Below, one piece after another: positions 22,491 through 32,417 of a DNA stretch of 64,000 bases (positions are counted from its first letter, which is position 1; every line of letters starts with the position of its first letter). A program made the position numbers and the translations under genes. The stretch is from Scleroderma bovista. Its lineage: Eukaryota > Basidiomycota > Agaricomycetes > Boletales > Sclerodermataceae. Under the pieces are notes generated by a model that had not been told where the DNA came from, did not search any database, and worked only from the letters and a program-made list of their open reading frames with translations. Location of the stretch: the NCBI GenBank assembly GCA_037178675.1, contig JAYMGJ010000035.1:1-64000 (forward strand), given 5' to 3'.

Positions 22491-24412
22491 GTTCCAGCGG
22501 TGGGGAAGGGGAGTGAGTGGGACGGATGTGAACCGAGTTTACAGTATTATTGCTACCGAGAACTTGTGCTGCCTAAAATGTCCACATTCAAACACAACCA
22601 GCAACGCTCGACGCCCTCTCGTCGTCGAGCCTGGCACTGCTACGCCCGATACCAATATCATCTTGAGAACTGGATCGTCGTGGCCCTGTGGGTGCGGCCT
22701 GCTGATGGCTCCATTCGAACCATTCATCTACAGTTCGTGGTTCCATATGATAGATTCCCGGCTTGTAGCTTCAACACTGTGTTAATATCGTTCTCGTCAT
22801 GGGATGACCTGATTCTGATAGACCTCCTCATGACAATATTGTCTTTGAACAAGTCCTCAACAGGACGTCTGTTGAACTTGCTCTCTATCTTATCTTTGAC
22901 GTGCACAGGTGAGCTATTCAAAGTACCAACAATACCTGAACCACGTATGCTTTCAGCAACTACCAGAACTTGACGTCTGGTATGTTCAACCCGTACAAGT
23001 CGCTTCCTTTGATCTACTCATATGGTATGACCTTATTTACCAGATGGATGGTTACTACCCCATCTCGATCGTGTTGAATTGCGAGGGTTATGTACAACTT
23101 TTCGCCGTACGTCAAAGGTGCTGATATCGCGCTCGAAGTACGTTACCAGCCGCGGTTCGACCGTGACAGGCAAGTTCATTGCCCGTTTTCAGGATGGCTA
23201 CCCACTTGGTATCAATGCCAGGCTGCGTGCTGATCTCTGCGTTTCAGGTTCTATGTCCCGGTATCCGACTACCTCGGGAAACACCACCTCTGGCATCAGG
23301 GGCACAGCACAGAATCGCCCATCATCGCCGAGACCATCCAGCCCTTGCTTGCCAACCCCAAGGTGATGTAGGTGATTAGTACGACTGCAACGGCGTCGAC
23401 GCGGGCCTGTGGTACAACAGGACGGCATATACCTGCTCCTCGTTGCGAACATGAACAAGATAGTAGTGTTCACCATATCAACCAGACCTAGAGTCCATGA
23501 TGTCAAGCTTCTCAAAAGCTGGGGCCACAGGCCAGCCTACAAGGGCTTAGGGCCGACTCAACTTCTGGCCAAGCCCTAAAGGCCTAACTGATGAGGCCTT
23601 GAGGAGCCTGGAGCAGCCCTTGATTCACTTGGAAACTTTGGAACCAAAAGTACTTACATAAAACTGAGTGCTAGACCCTGGAGCCAGTTTCAAAGAATAG
23701 AAGGACAATAGTGGACCGAAGCCGGAGGTATGTATATGGCAGCCTATCACGATGGTATCTCAGCGCTCATGGACCGTATCAACATTGATGATTTGACACG
23801 GAAATAGACATCTGAATTACATACTCATCTTCATCTTCCGCGTCTCCGAGGAAATGGGTGTCGAAGATGTACTTGCCGACATGAACATTGCGTTCCGAGA
23901 TTCAAAACCCGAGGGCCCACTTTAATGCCGATGTATGGCATTAAGTTTCAGGCTATGATGACGGCTTGTAGTTAGTCGACGATAGACAAAGTTCTTCCGC
24001 AGTAGTATAACTGATAATTGAGAGAAATTTTTACATGGCGACACTTTATGCTCCAGAGAGAGCGGCATGTCGATGAGACAGCTGACATCGGCCGAATCAC
24101 GCGCTCAGCGCGGTCGTTACAGATGCGGCCACGGCTTCAAGGCTCTTAGGAATCGGTGGTTTATGTGCTGTTGTTGATAGTCAAGGGTATCACTCGCAAT
24201 AGATTGATCGAACACGTAAAATTGAGGTAAAGACGCAGCTTGAACATATCAGGATTCCATGGTGTTATAGTGGCAGAGTCATCGTCTGATTGGCACACGA
24301 TTGTCTATCGGAACAGATATGCACAAAGTCCGAAAAGTTTGAACAGCGGCAAATCGACATTCATACGATGGCGGGATTCAAGAAAGAACCTGTAGGCATA
24401 CAGACATGACAA
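22491..24412. other. No intact gene; interrupted coding-like fragments
   Basis: Nearly 2 kb without a gene I can support. Pieces that look like former coding sequence appear in shifting plus-strand frames: YNFSPYVKGADIALEVRYQ (about 23090-23150), VSDYLGKHHLWHQGHSTESP with IIAETIQPLLANP (about 23255-23360) and YLLLVANMNKIVVFTISTR (about 23430-23485). They are broken by stops and I do not recognise the family. The stretch 23520-23640 is rich in AAGGCC/GGCC-type words. Confidence 0.4.
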
Positions 24413-25050
24413 CTATGGTTTGGCGACCAGGCTGGCCTGATGGGCTTTGAGTATCTCCAGATTCAATGGCCATGGGTTCCCCATCCAAGTTGCGAGCTCT
24501 GCGTGATCTCTGTATGTGTCATCCGTGTTAGGATGGACAAAAACGCTATTGTAGTATTCTAATTAAGTATCTCCGTCGATCGTCCTAACGGAAGTACGCA
24601 CTCGAGTGGGCCCCGATTCACAACGAGCCAACTGAATAAGGCACCGGTCTGATGAGGAGTCATAGTCTGGACTTCGAACATTGCGGTGGGATGAGGTCCT
24701 GCCAAGTGATCAGTCATCGATGATCTGTTACATAAAGGAAGCTCCCATCGACTCATCCTACCTATCGGCCTATCCCAAATGCGATAAATGGGTAGCTGTA
24801 GGGGCGTTGAAGCAGATGAGAAGGTGCATATATGTCACAACGTACTTCGGGGAATTCTTGACGGATACGTGCGTGGAGTTCGGCCGCGTGCTTAACGTGT
24901 ACTGGGTTCGAGGGCATAAAGTACACTACAGATATGATCGTTGACATGTTGCGAGATTTTGAATGGGTGGCCCATACCGTGGAAGTCGAATCCATTGCGA
25001 GAAGAAAGGATGGGTTTGGGGAATGTCTCGTATGCTTCGGAGCGGGACAT
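24413..25050 (-). CDS. DOPA 4,5-dioxygenase-like protein
   Basis: Member of the fungal DOPA-dioxygenase fold family (Amanita DODA extradiol cleavage enzyme and many relatives of unknown substrate). Start MSRSEAYETFPKPILSSRNG at 25050; four introns removed by GT-AG sites give FDFHVYFMPSNPVHVKHAAE, ARIRQEFPELPIYRIWDRP, GPHPTAMFEVQTMTPHQTGA, SWLVVNRGPLDVFVHPNTDD and TYRDHAELATWMGNPWPLNL, stop at 24413. The conserved histidines of the family are present: HVYF, GPHP, HPNT and RDH. About 130 residues, the usual length. It lies alone; no pigment genes are near, so the in vivo substrate is unknown. Confidence 0.85.
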
Positions 25051-25582
25051 AATGTGGTGAAGGTCAAAGGAACAGATCTTGCAGTGCTTCGTTGTTCTTA
25101 TACGAAAGACCGAGCACAGCGAGGAACGACTATCTTCATCTACGAAGAGAGTCTGGCTTAGGGAGACTAGAGCACAGCTGACTCGAGGTACGGCCAGCGA
25201 GGCTCATCTATTTGGCAGTGGAGTGCGCCCGATAGAAGTTCCTGGCTTCGTCACACGACAAATGAACCAGACTCGCACTGCAGAGGCTGGACAGACGCCC
25301 AGGAGAACTTCGGATTCATCTGGGTGGCAGCCTGGACAATGGGGATGTCGTGGAACGGAGGGGGCGACAATGGGCGAATAACAATGTCGAGTGGGATCTC
25401 GTCGGCGATGAGATCGATTGAAGTTGGGCTGGCAATGGTCCCGAGCCTAGTACTGTATACCGTAATTGCCCAGGACTGTTACTCTCTTATTCCCCATCAA
25501 GTTGATCAGGTTTTTGGTGTGAGGCTCGATCGACGACGTTGAGCTCACTGTCCCTGACGCTGAGCGGGCCATATTTCGCTTA
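25051..25582. other. Intergenic promoter region
   Basis: About 530 bp between two divergently transcribed genes (DOPA-dioxygenase-like, minus; scaffold, plus). Open frames here have no motif, and no repeat or RNA gene was seen. Confidence 0.4.
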
Positions 25583-28500
25583 ATGTCATCATATTCTGGC
25601 CCCCCGTCGACAGGTTGGACATCCCGAAATCAACTGGACCCGCATACCCACCCACTCCCGTCTCCCTCGTCTGCCCACAGCCCCCCTCGTATCCACTTCA
25701 AACAGCCTGGAGTCATCAAGAACTCGACACTAAAAGTTTTTCAATCCGTTTTTGGTCGTCAGCAGTCTCGCTCGTCCGCGAATTCCCTTCATTCCTTGAA
25801 CTTGGGTGGAAGCGCCTCACTTGTCGACATCAGCGTCCCTCCTCTTTTCGTTCCAATGCCTCCCCCTCCCGTCCCAGTGGTATCCTCTCACGATTCTGCC
25901 GATGACGAACAAGAGTGTCCCGTCTGTCTCGAACCTCTTAGCTTCAGCTTCAGGTTGCCGGGCGAGAAACCGCATGTAGTCCCCGAGTGTGGTCATTCTC
26001 TCCACGAGGTGAGTTTCCTTGCCTCACCAGCTGCATTTCACTCGTATCATCTCGCTCTAACACACCCTCGGCATATAGGCTTGCTTTACCGCCGTATATG
26101 GCCCTTTACCCAGCCAGTCCCGCTCACCGCTCCCCCGCAAAGCAAACTTGGGCGTCTGTGGTGTATGTAGACGACCGATGAAAATCGCGGACGGGGACAG
26201 CGGCAAGACAAACAGTCAGTCATCCTTATCCTATTTTCTTTTTATATGCCCTCCCAACCATCCTTTCCAGAGCTTGCTGCCCTCACAGGTATGGGCGATC
26301 CCCATTCCCCTCTCGTTTATACGGGGCGCGACGGAGCCGGTGCGCGATCCGGTCGCAACCCGGCATCCCATCCATACAATCCCACTGACGACGACCCTGT
26401 CGACCATGCTGTCTCTGTCAAATCTAACCCTGGCGATACCCATTACATTGTGGCGCCCTCAATCCAAGTGCGCCCAGAATTCTCTACTATCGTTCGTGCT
26501 GGTGACCCATGCCAACCCCTCACCTGCATCGTCATCATCGAGCTGCCTGCAAGGCGTGGAAATACCCATATACCAGGACCCGTGCTGACAGAATCTTATG
26601 GGATTCGGAATGGCGCACCACAGCCACCCAGCGATGTTGATCAACAATCCACGCCACGAGCAAGTGATCGTCAGCAGCAGCATACTTCAGGCTCAGATGG
26701 TTGCCCACGCTCCTCCAACGGATCCGACGTCGATTCTCACAGTTGTACTCCCAATCTTCCTTCGGAAGATGATTCACCCTTCAATGCTATCGTCGAGGAT
26801 CTGAGAAACCGCATAATTGACTGGAAGGGGCATGCGTTATCAGCCCTCGGCCCTTTGCTAATGTATGATCTATTATCTGTTCGTCGCGATGCACTCGTGA
26901 GGGAATTCTTCGTCTACCTCTTCAAAGAAGCCATAATCTGCGTCGTTGAGGAGAAGAAGCGCACGCTCGGTCGATTTTTGTCATCTCCCGCCTTCAACGA
27001 ATCGTCCAATTCCTCTTCTAGCTCGAGCAGTCCATCAAAGGGGGTTCTACGCCTTAAAGGTCGTATTTACGTCCGTCACATCAAACGATTAACTGCCAAC
27101 ACGACCAGCGAGATGAGCCTCACAATCGAGATGGAAGATGAACGATTAGACTCGTTCATTCTGGTCTTTAAAGATCGCTCGTCACTGGAGGCATGGAAAA
27201 ATCAAATCCAATATCTCGTTACGACCTTTCAGCATCAACAATCAAATCACCAGCCACCATCCTTTGACCGCGTCGATATCGAAGAATTTGGTGGGACAGG
27301 AAAAGCTGCCCGAATGCTCAGCGGCAGCACTGGTTCGACTGCCACAAGTGCAGCTGATAGTCTCCAGGGCTTCACACGTTCTACAACTTCATCATCAACG
27401 TCGCAGGGCTCAGTGCAGAGGGTGCCTCACAACAAGCTGCAAGCCCTTGGAGAGGAAAATGTGTTGATGAATTACGATGTGCACACCCCACCCCTCGTTA
27501 CACCCCACGTCTCCTCCGGTCCATCCAATTCACTAGCACCCCTTCCACATCCTCCACTCGACCTGATGCTTATCGTATCGTTACCCCCACCCAGTGCCCC
27601 ACGCAGCACAGCCGCGCTGAAAGTCCGCGTTATCAAAACTTCCCTTGATTTCATTTTGGCATCCCTAGGAACCAAGGACCGCCTGAGTTTCGTTACCTTC
27701 GAGGTCGGAACCGGCGGCCGCGTCAGAAGAACGCCGTATCTTTGTGTTGGCAAAGCGCACAGCCGAGCAAGATTGCAGAAGTTCATCGATGAGATTGCGC
27801 GATTGGACGAGCAAACCTCGGAGGATGAGTTCTTGGTTAGGGCATCCAAAGATGAAAAAACTGACGTCGTGACAGCCGTCAACCACGGTGCGTGCTTTTT
27901 TGCTTTCATTTAGCGATTTCTGACCTCAGCGTCGCCAGGCCTGGACGTTGTCCTCCAGCGGAAATCACGAAACCCAATTTCTGGCATGATCCTTGTCAGC
28001 GACGCCGCAGATAGCACGAGACGCGCCCAAATGGATCTCGTTCTTGCACGTGCCGAAGCAGCCAACATGCCCATTCATTCCTTTGGCTATGGTCGTTCGC
28101 ACGATCCTGCCTCACTTTGGTTGATGTCGAACCACACCAGTGGAACGTACACCTTTGTTAAGGACTGGTATGACTTGCGTGTGTGCCTTGTGGGCTGTGT
28201 TGGTGGCATGATGTCAATTGGCCTGCTCAATATGAAGCTTCACATGCGTATCGTTGATGGCCAGCGTTTCCGCATCCGGAAGGTATCCGGTGGACCGTCA
28301 TCAGTCCTGTCTACGGATGGACAGAACGTCGATATCGATGTTGGCGAGCTGCGGTATGGAGAGTGCAAAGAGATGCTGATCGAATGTGAGCTGGACAATA
28401 CCGATGCTCGCCGTATTGGTGCAGGCCAAAACAGCAACCGTACTCTAAACGCGACGGACCAGTTCGTGCAAAGCATGGGTCTCGACTCTCTGGCCATCGA

Positions 28501-29205
28501 TGACTCGACCGACCTAGTGGACGGGATGATGGATCGCATGATCGACGAAATACCCGTGTTAGAAGTCGACGGATCCTTCTTCGATCCCTCAGCTGGCAAA
28601 CAAGTTTCACGTCTCGCTCACCCCGTCCTGTTGACGATCACCCTAATGCCCCCGAGCGGAACATCCTCACCGAAGTTACCTAAGCCATCCGATCCTGTGA
28701 TAGTACGGCGTCGGATGGAACTACTCGCCTCGGACATGATCACCCGTGTGCTTGTCCTGGTGTCGAGAAAGAACTTCCCTCAGGCACAGAAAATAATAAA
28801 CGAGACAAAACGCATTCTTCACACTGTGCTCCAAAGTATTTCCAAATCTTTACCAGCGCCGAATGGCGATGGCGCGACCATACGAAATCGGAAAGAAACG
28901 CTGATGTTGTCAGCAGTCCGCGCGATGCAGGCTATCCTGCAGGATCTCCAGATCCTCTCAGAGGCTTTGGATGAAAATGTCGAGTTGTTTGCACATGATC
29001 AGAGGAACTTCGGCGCACAACAGGTGGGTTTCAGATATCCTTGATTGTGAGTATGTGAAAATTGACGTATCGTCTACCCTAGGCTATGATCCTGCGCGAC
29101 CAGAAAAGCTGGAGCAATCGCAGTGCAACGGAGCGCCTCTTCTGGACGATTGACAATTCGATCGAGCTGGTTGCGCGAAATACCGATTGGGTACCGCGTG
29201 ATTAA
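25583..29205 (+). CDS. RING-PH-vWA protein, Far1/Ste5-like MAPK scaffold
   Basis: Exons 25583-26008, 26079-26214, 26271-27887, then from about 27941, and a last one from about 29082 ending WVPRD at 29203-29205. Domain order: RING (about 112-170: ECPVCLEPL, VPECGHSLHEACF, VCGVCRRPM); a PH-like domain encoded around 26900-27230 (FFVYLFKEAIICVVEEKKR, KGRIYVRHIKRL, DSFILVFKDRSSLEAWKNQI); a von Willebrand A-like domain (DLMLIVSLPPP, SLDFILASLGTKDRLSFVTF, GMILVSDAADSTR, PIHSFGYGRSHDPASLWLMS) and a C-terminal helical part. RING-PH-vWA is the layout of yeast Ste5 and Far1, which assemble the pheromone MAPK cascade and direct polarity. The vWA lacks the DxSxS metal site. Alternative: a RING/vWA E3 ligase. 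The role in mating is inferred from layout only. Confidence 0.8.
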
Positions 29206-30721
29206 GCCCAATACCCTGTTTGTAATAACTGCACCTCTCGCATTCTCATGTTATGATGGTCTTTTGTGGTTTCCTGTGTTTCCCTTCCCTTCTCTTTTTT
29301 CGTTAATGTACTTCCCCTTGGCGCTGTAATGGTCATCCGGCCGCGTCACTGCGGGCATATTCTTCCCTCTATACCCCGGATGTCTTTTATGACATAGTTG
29401 TTTGTAGTTTAGGTAGATTCCCTCCTTTCCCCCATAGCGTTGGCTTGAGAGTACAGTAGTGCCATTAATTATATCGCAAGCGACGCAATATGATGTATGC
29501 CATGCTAAATTATCCAGTAGCTTAGTCCGTCGAAGATTCAGAAGAAGTTATTGTGCAATTGTCGATGAATTCTTACTTTCGGTATCATTTCATGCTACAA
29601 ACATTCATCCGTGGGGAAGGCGATGGAGCCCATCTCCAGCGTTGTTCCAGTCTTCACCTTGTGATGTTTCGAAACGTGCCTTTTTCCTTGGATGTGCGAC
29701 TGGGATAACCGACAGAATTACAATTCGAAGGTAATACGAGAGCCGTTTCTCAGTCTGCACTTGATCACGACTCTCTCCATGAAAAAGAGTGACCCTTACT
29801 CCGTATTTACTACTCTTACATCGCAACAAGCTTCCTATGGTCCTTCTCGACGACCTTAATCTATGCAAGATAATTCTCTGCCCGTTTTTTTTCCCCCTAA
29901 TGTGTAAACTCATCCTTTTCAGCGGGCACACATGTACATAATAGATGCGGAGAGGCGAACCGGATGCGGACGGCATAGAAAAGATTTTACTGAGTGATTG
30001 GATCAGGGGACGAATTCCCTTCTTCGTACCTCCCCCTGAGCGGTCTGAAGAGCTCAACAAAGCGAAAGGAAAGGAAAAGAGAAGGCAGGACAGGAGGCGC
30101 CGATTGTGGAGCAGAACTCCAAGTCAATTGTGCAAAAGAATACGTTCCTCTCTGAGGACGTGCGACCTCCAAGAATGATGGGGTGAAACCGCCGAGGGAG
30201 CCACAGAAGATGCGGAGGGCGGGCCAAGTGAAGAGTATACAGATGAACAGAGCGAGTCGGAAGAACCCGCCGACGAGGAACAGTTGTTGTGAAAAGATGT
30301 GTTCCTAGAAGACAACCCGTCAACGGGGGGGGTAGGGGGAGGGGGAGGGTATACCTTCGTCTCGAAAAGGTGCCGTGCCTGACACCGTTGGATCTGACCG
30401 ATCTGACTCCTGGGTAGTGTATGTTCTAGAGAACGGGGAGTCCGGTGAACTATCCAAAAGGGAGCCACGGATGAAAACTAGCAAAGTATGTCATTCTGTC
30501 ATAGTTTTTATGATGTTCAACTTGTGACGTACTAACGCGAACGTTAAGAAAAAGAATCGCATAAAAACGGCTCTACAGGCGAGGGTGGACAACGACAAAA
30601 GGGCAAATGCTTCCTGTATACGACACATTGTTAAGTAAAACAACGATGATACATGTACACGAACCGGACGAAGACGCGACAGTGCGAAGTACACTGTGTC
30701 TGACATTCAACGAATTTCTAT
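29206..30721. other. Intergenic region with a G-rich tract
   Basis: About 1.5 kb with no supported gene. A minus-strand open frame at 30124-30468 is Ser-rich and has no family signature. The only structured feature is the G-run cluster at 30325-30349. Confidence 0.4.
30325..30349 (+). other. Putative G-quadruplex tract
   Basis: Four guanine runs of 8, 5, 5 and 3 separated by TA, A and A on the plus strand. This meets the standard G3+ N1-7 pattern with very short loops, which favour stable parallel quadruplexes. The complementary strand is a pure pyrimidine tract apart from the spacers. Confidence 0.6.
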
Positions 30722-30810
30722 CAAGTGCAAGTACTCTCACTTCTCGCACACCTTATCAGCCTTATGGGAGCACGGGCCAGTCGACGTTTGACCAATAGAC
30801 GCCATGAATC
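30722..30810 (+). pseudogene. Decayed copy of part of the Vps5 gene
   Basis: Aligns by eye with 43153-43240 in the Vps5 gene of this window, in the same plus-strand orientation. Shared blocks include ctctcactt, cgcac, gggccagtc/cggcccagtc, gtttgacc and atagacgccatga. Roughly three quarters of positions match over about 90 bp. It abuts the next fragment, which comes from a different gene. Confidence 0.6.
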
Positions 30811-30828
30811 ATCCCCGCACCGAATAGC

Positions 30829-31012
30829 GAGGAGGCGACCATACGAAATCGGAAAGGAGTGCTGATAAGTTGTCCGCAGTCCGAGCGGTGCAAGTTATCC
30901 TTCAAACTCGCCGGATTCTCTCTGAAGCTTTGAATAAAGAAAGTGAAGTCACTTTCACATGGCCAGAGGAACTTTGGCACATTACAGGTGAGTTGCAATT
31001 ATCCTCGACTGA
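30829..31012 (+). pseudogene. Decayed copy of the 3' exon of the RING-PH-vWA gene
   Basis: Aligns with 28866-29048 of the scaffold gene 2 kb to the left, same orientation. Shared blocks include gcgaccatacgaaatcgg, gcagtccg, atcct, ctct, gaagc/gaggcttt, cagaggaactt and caggtg. The similarity continues past the exon end into the intron (ggtgagttgcaattatcctcgactg beside ggtgggtttcagatatccttg), so this was a DNA-level duplication, not a retrocopy. Stops and indels make it non-functional. Confidence 0.75.
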
Positions 31013-31031
31013 AAAGTGATTTCTGAGGGTT

Positions 31032-32082
31032 CTATTCGTATCCCAGTTTACAATTCTCGATCTTCTCTCGATCTAACTTTCTAATCTTACTTTCGGTATT
31101 GCTGAGAACATCGTCCCATGCTACGAACAGCTCCGAAAGTGCATCCACCTGTTGAGGGTAAGTACACGAGTAAGTCTCAGAACTATCCACCCACATGCGT
31201 TGCATGGCCGTCAACTAGGACCGCGATCCGCTTCTCGAGAGCTGCAACTAGTTCCCTATCTTCTTCCTGTGCTGCGAGGAGAGCCTGTAGTCGAGGCTGC
31301 AATGCTTCATAATCTGGAACAAACCCGTGGATGTGTGAAATCGATGTATATATGAGAGACGCAATATACCCGAGAGCTTTCCAGCACCGAGCACACCCTT
31401 TTGCATTAACAACTCAATCTCACGCATGTCTCGGTCGGCAGCACGAATGTCAGGCTCCATCTCTGCAAGAAGTGCTTCCAGCTCTTCTGGAGAGATATGC
31501 TCATACGAGGGTGTTTGAGTGAGTGATGTTCCGGCGTACGCGAACGCGGGCGTTAGCAGATGATCGTAGTGATCATCTGGCACAAGGCATCAATGAATAT
31601 ACGTCGCATAAAACGGAGGGACTGTTACATTGGTTCATGAACTTTTTCAGCCCGTCATTCGACTCGATTACGCTGTTTAACCTGTGTTGGACGCTCTCGG
31701 CTAGGCGAACAAGCGTTTCACCAGGTTTGAGGTCAGAAAGTTTATCCTTTCCTCTGCGCTCGCGCGCATCCTGACGGACACCAAGAAGCAGTGCCTCGAG
31801 CCAGCGAATTCGCAACTCCAAGGAGAGGGCGGGGTCAATCGATGCTGGTAGTTGTTTTGTAGGAAGATTACTAGGTTCACCGCCTTCTGGAAGGGACGTC
31901 GAGGTCTTCTCCGGAGAATCAGTGCCATCGACTGACTCGAGGGCTTCCTCTAAAGACTTCGACGATGCAAGGCCTATACTCATTGCATTTCCATCGTGCG
32001 GGGGCGGAGACGAAGGCGGCGAAGAGGCCAGAATACGATGCCTTTGCACATCGCCCAAGAAAACACTTCCGATCGCAGACAT
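31032..32082 (-). CDS. ro-3: Dynactin subunit p24 (RO-3 / DCTN3-like)
   Basis: Small shoulder subunit of dynactin, the dynein activator needed for nuclear migration and retrograde transport in hyphae. Four exons: exon 1 starts MSAIGSVFLGDVQRHRILAS at 32082 and includes SLELRIRWLEALLLGVRQDA, LVRLAESVQHRLNSVIESND; exon 2 YDHLLTPAFAY, EHISPEELEALLAEMEPDIR, AADRDMREIELLMQKGVLGA; exon 3 DYEALQPRLQALLAAQEEDR, ELVAALEKRIAVLVDGHATH; last exon VDALSELFVAWDDVLSN...KLGYE, stop 31032-31034. The whole protein is predicted coiled coil, as in the family. The gene lies head to head with the GH3 gene (336 bp between starts), so they may share a promoter. Confidence 0.82.
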
Positions 32083-32417
32083 GTAAAAGGTTCAGCCAGT
32101 TCCCCTGGTAATGAGGTTTGTAGATGTTATGTTCTAAAGCACATTAGGGAAATTGACCCCCACCGATTCCTGTTCAAATCTGCCCGACGGACGAACAAGT
32201 CAAAGGTGCAGCCTGAGACGGCAACCAGTAATCTGCAAAGGCAGGCACGTCGCCTCAGTCCACGCTATCCAAACAGGTATTTGAACTCGGGCCATGTCCA
32301 CCAGCGACTATAGAAGAAGATATAGAAGATATAGAAGATGGCAAGAGATGGCAGTGCTTTAGTTTCCTTCAGCGTTCAGCGTTCCAACTCCCGACCTGTG
32401 TCTGTCGTTCCACCTTT

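Noticed and set aside
29541..29610. Similarity of this stretch to the last exon of dynactin p24 (31072-31160)
   Set aside because: A shared cttactttcggtat and a nearby catgctac word are tempting, but the alignment needs large gaps and is not convincing by eye.
30124..30468. Ser-rich minus-strand open frame of 114 codons
   Set aside because: It covers the G-rich tract, has no motif and no supporting splice structure.
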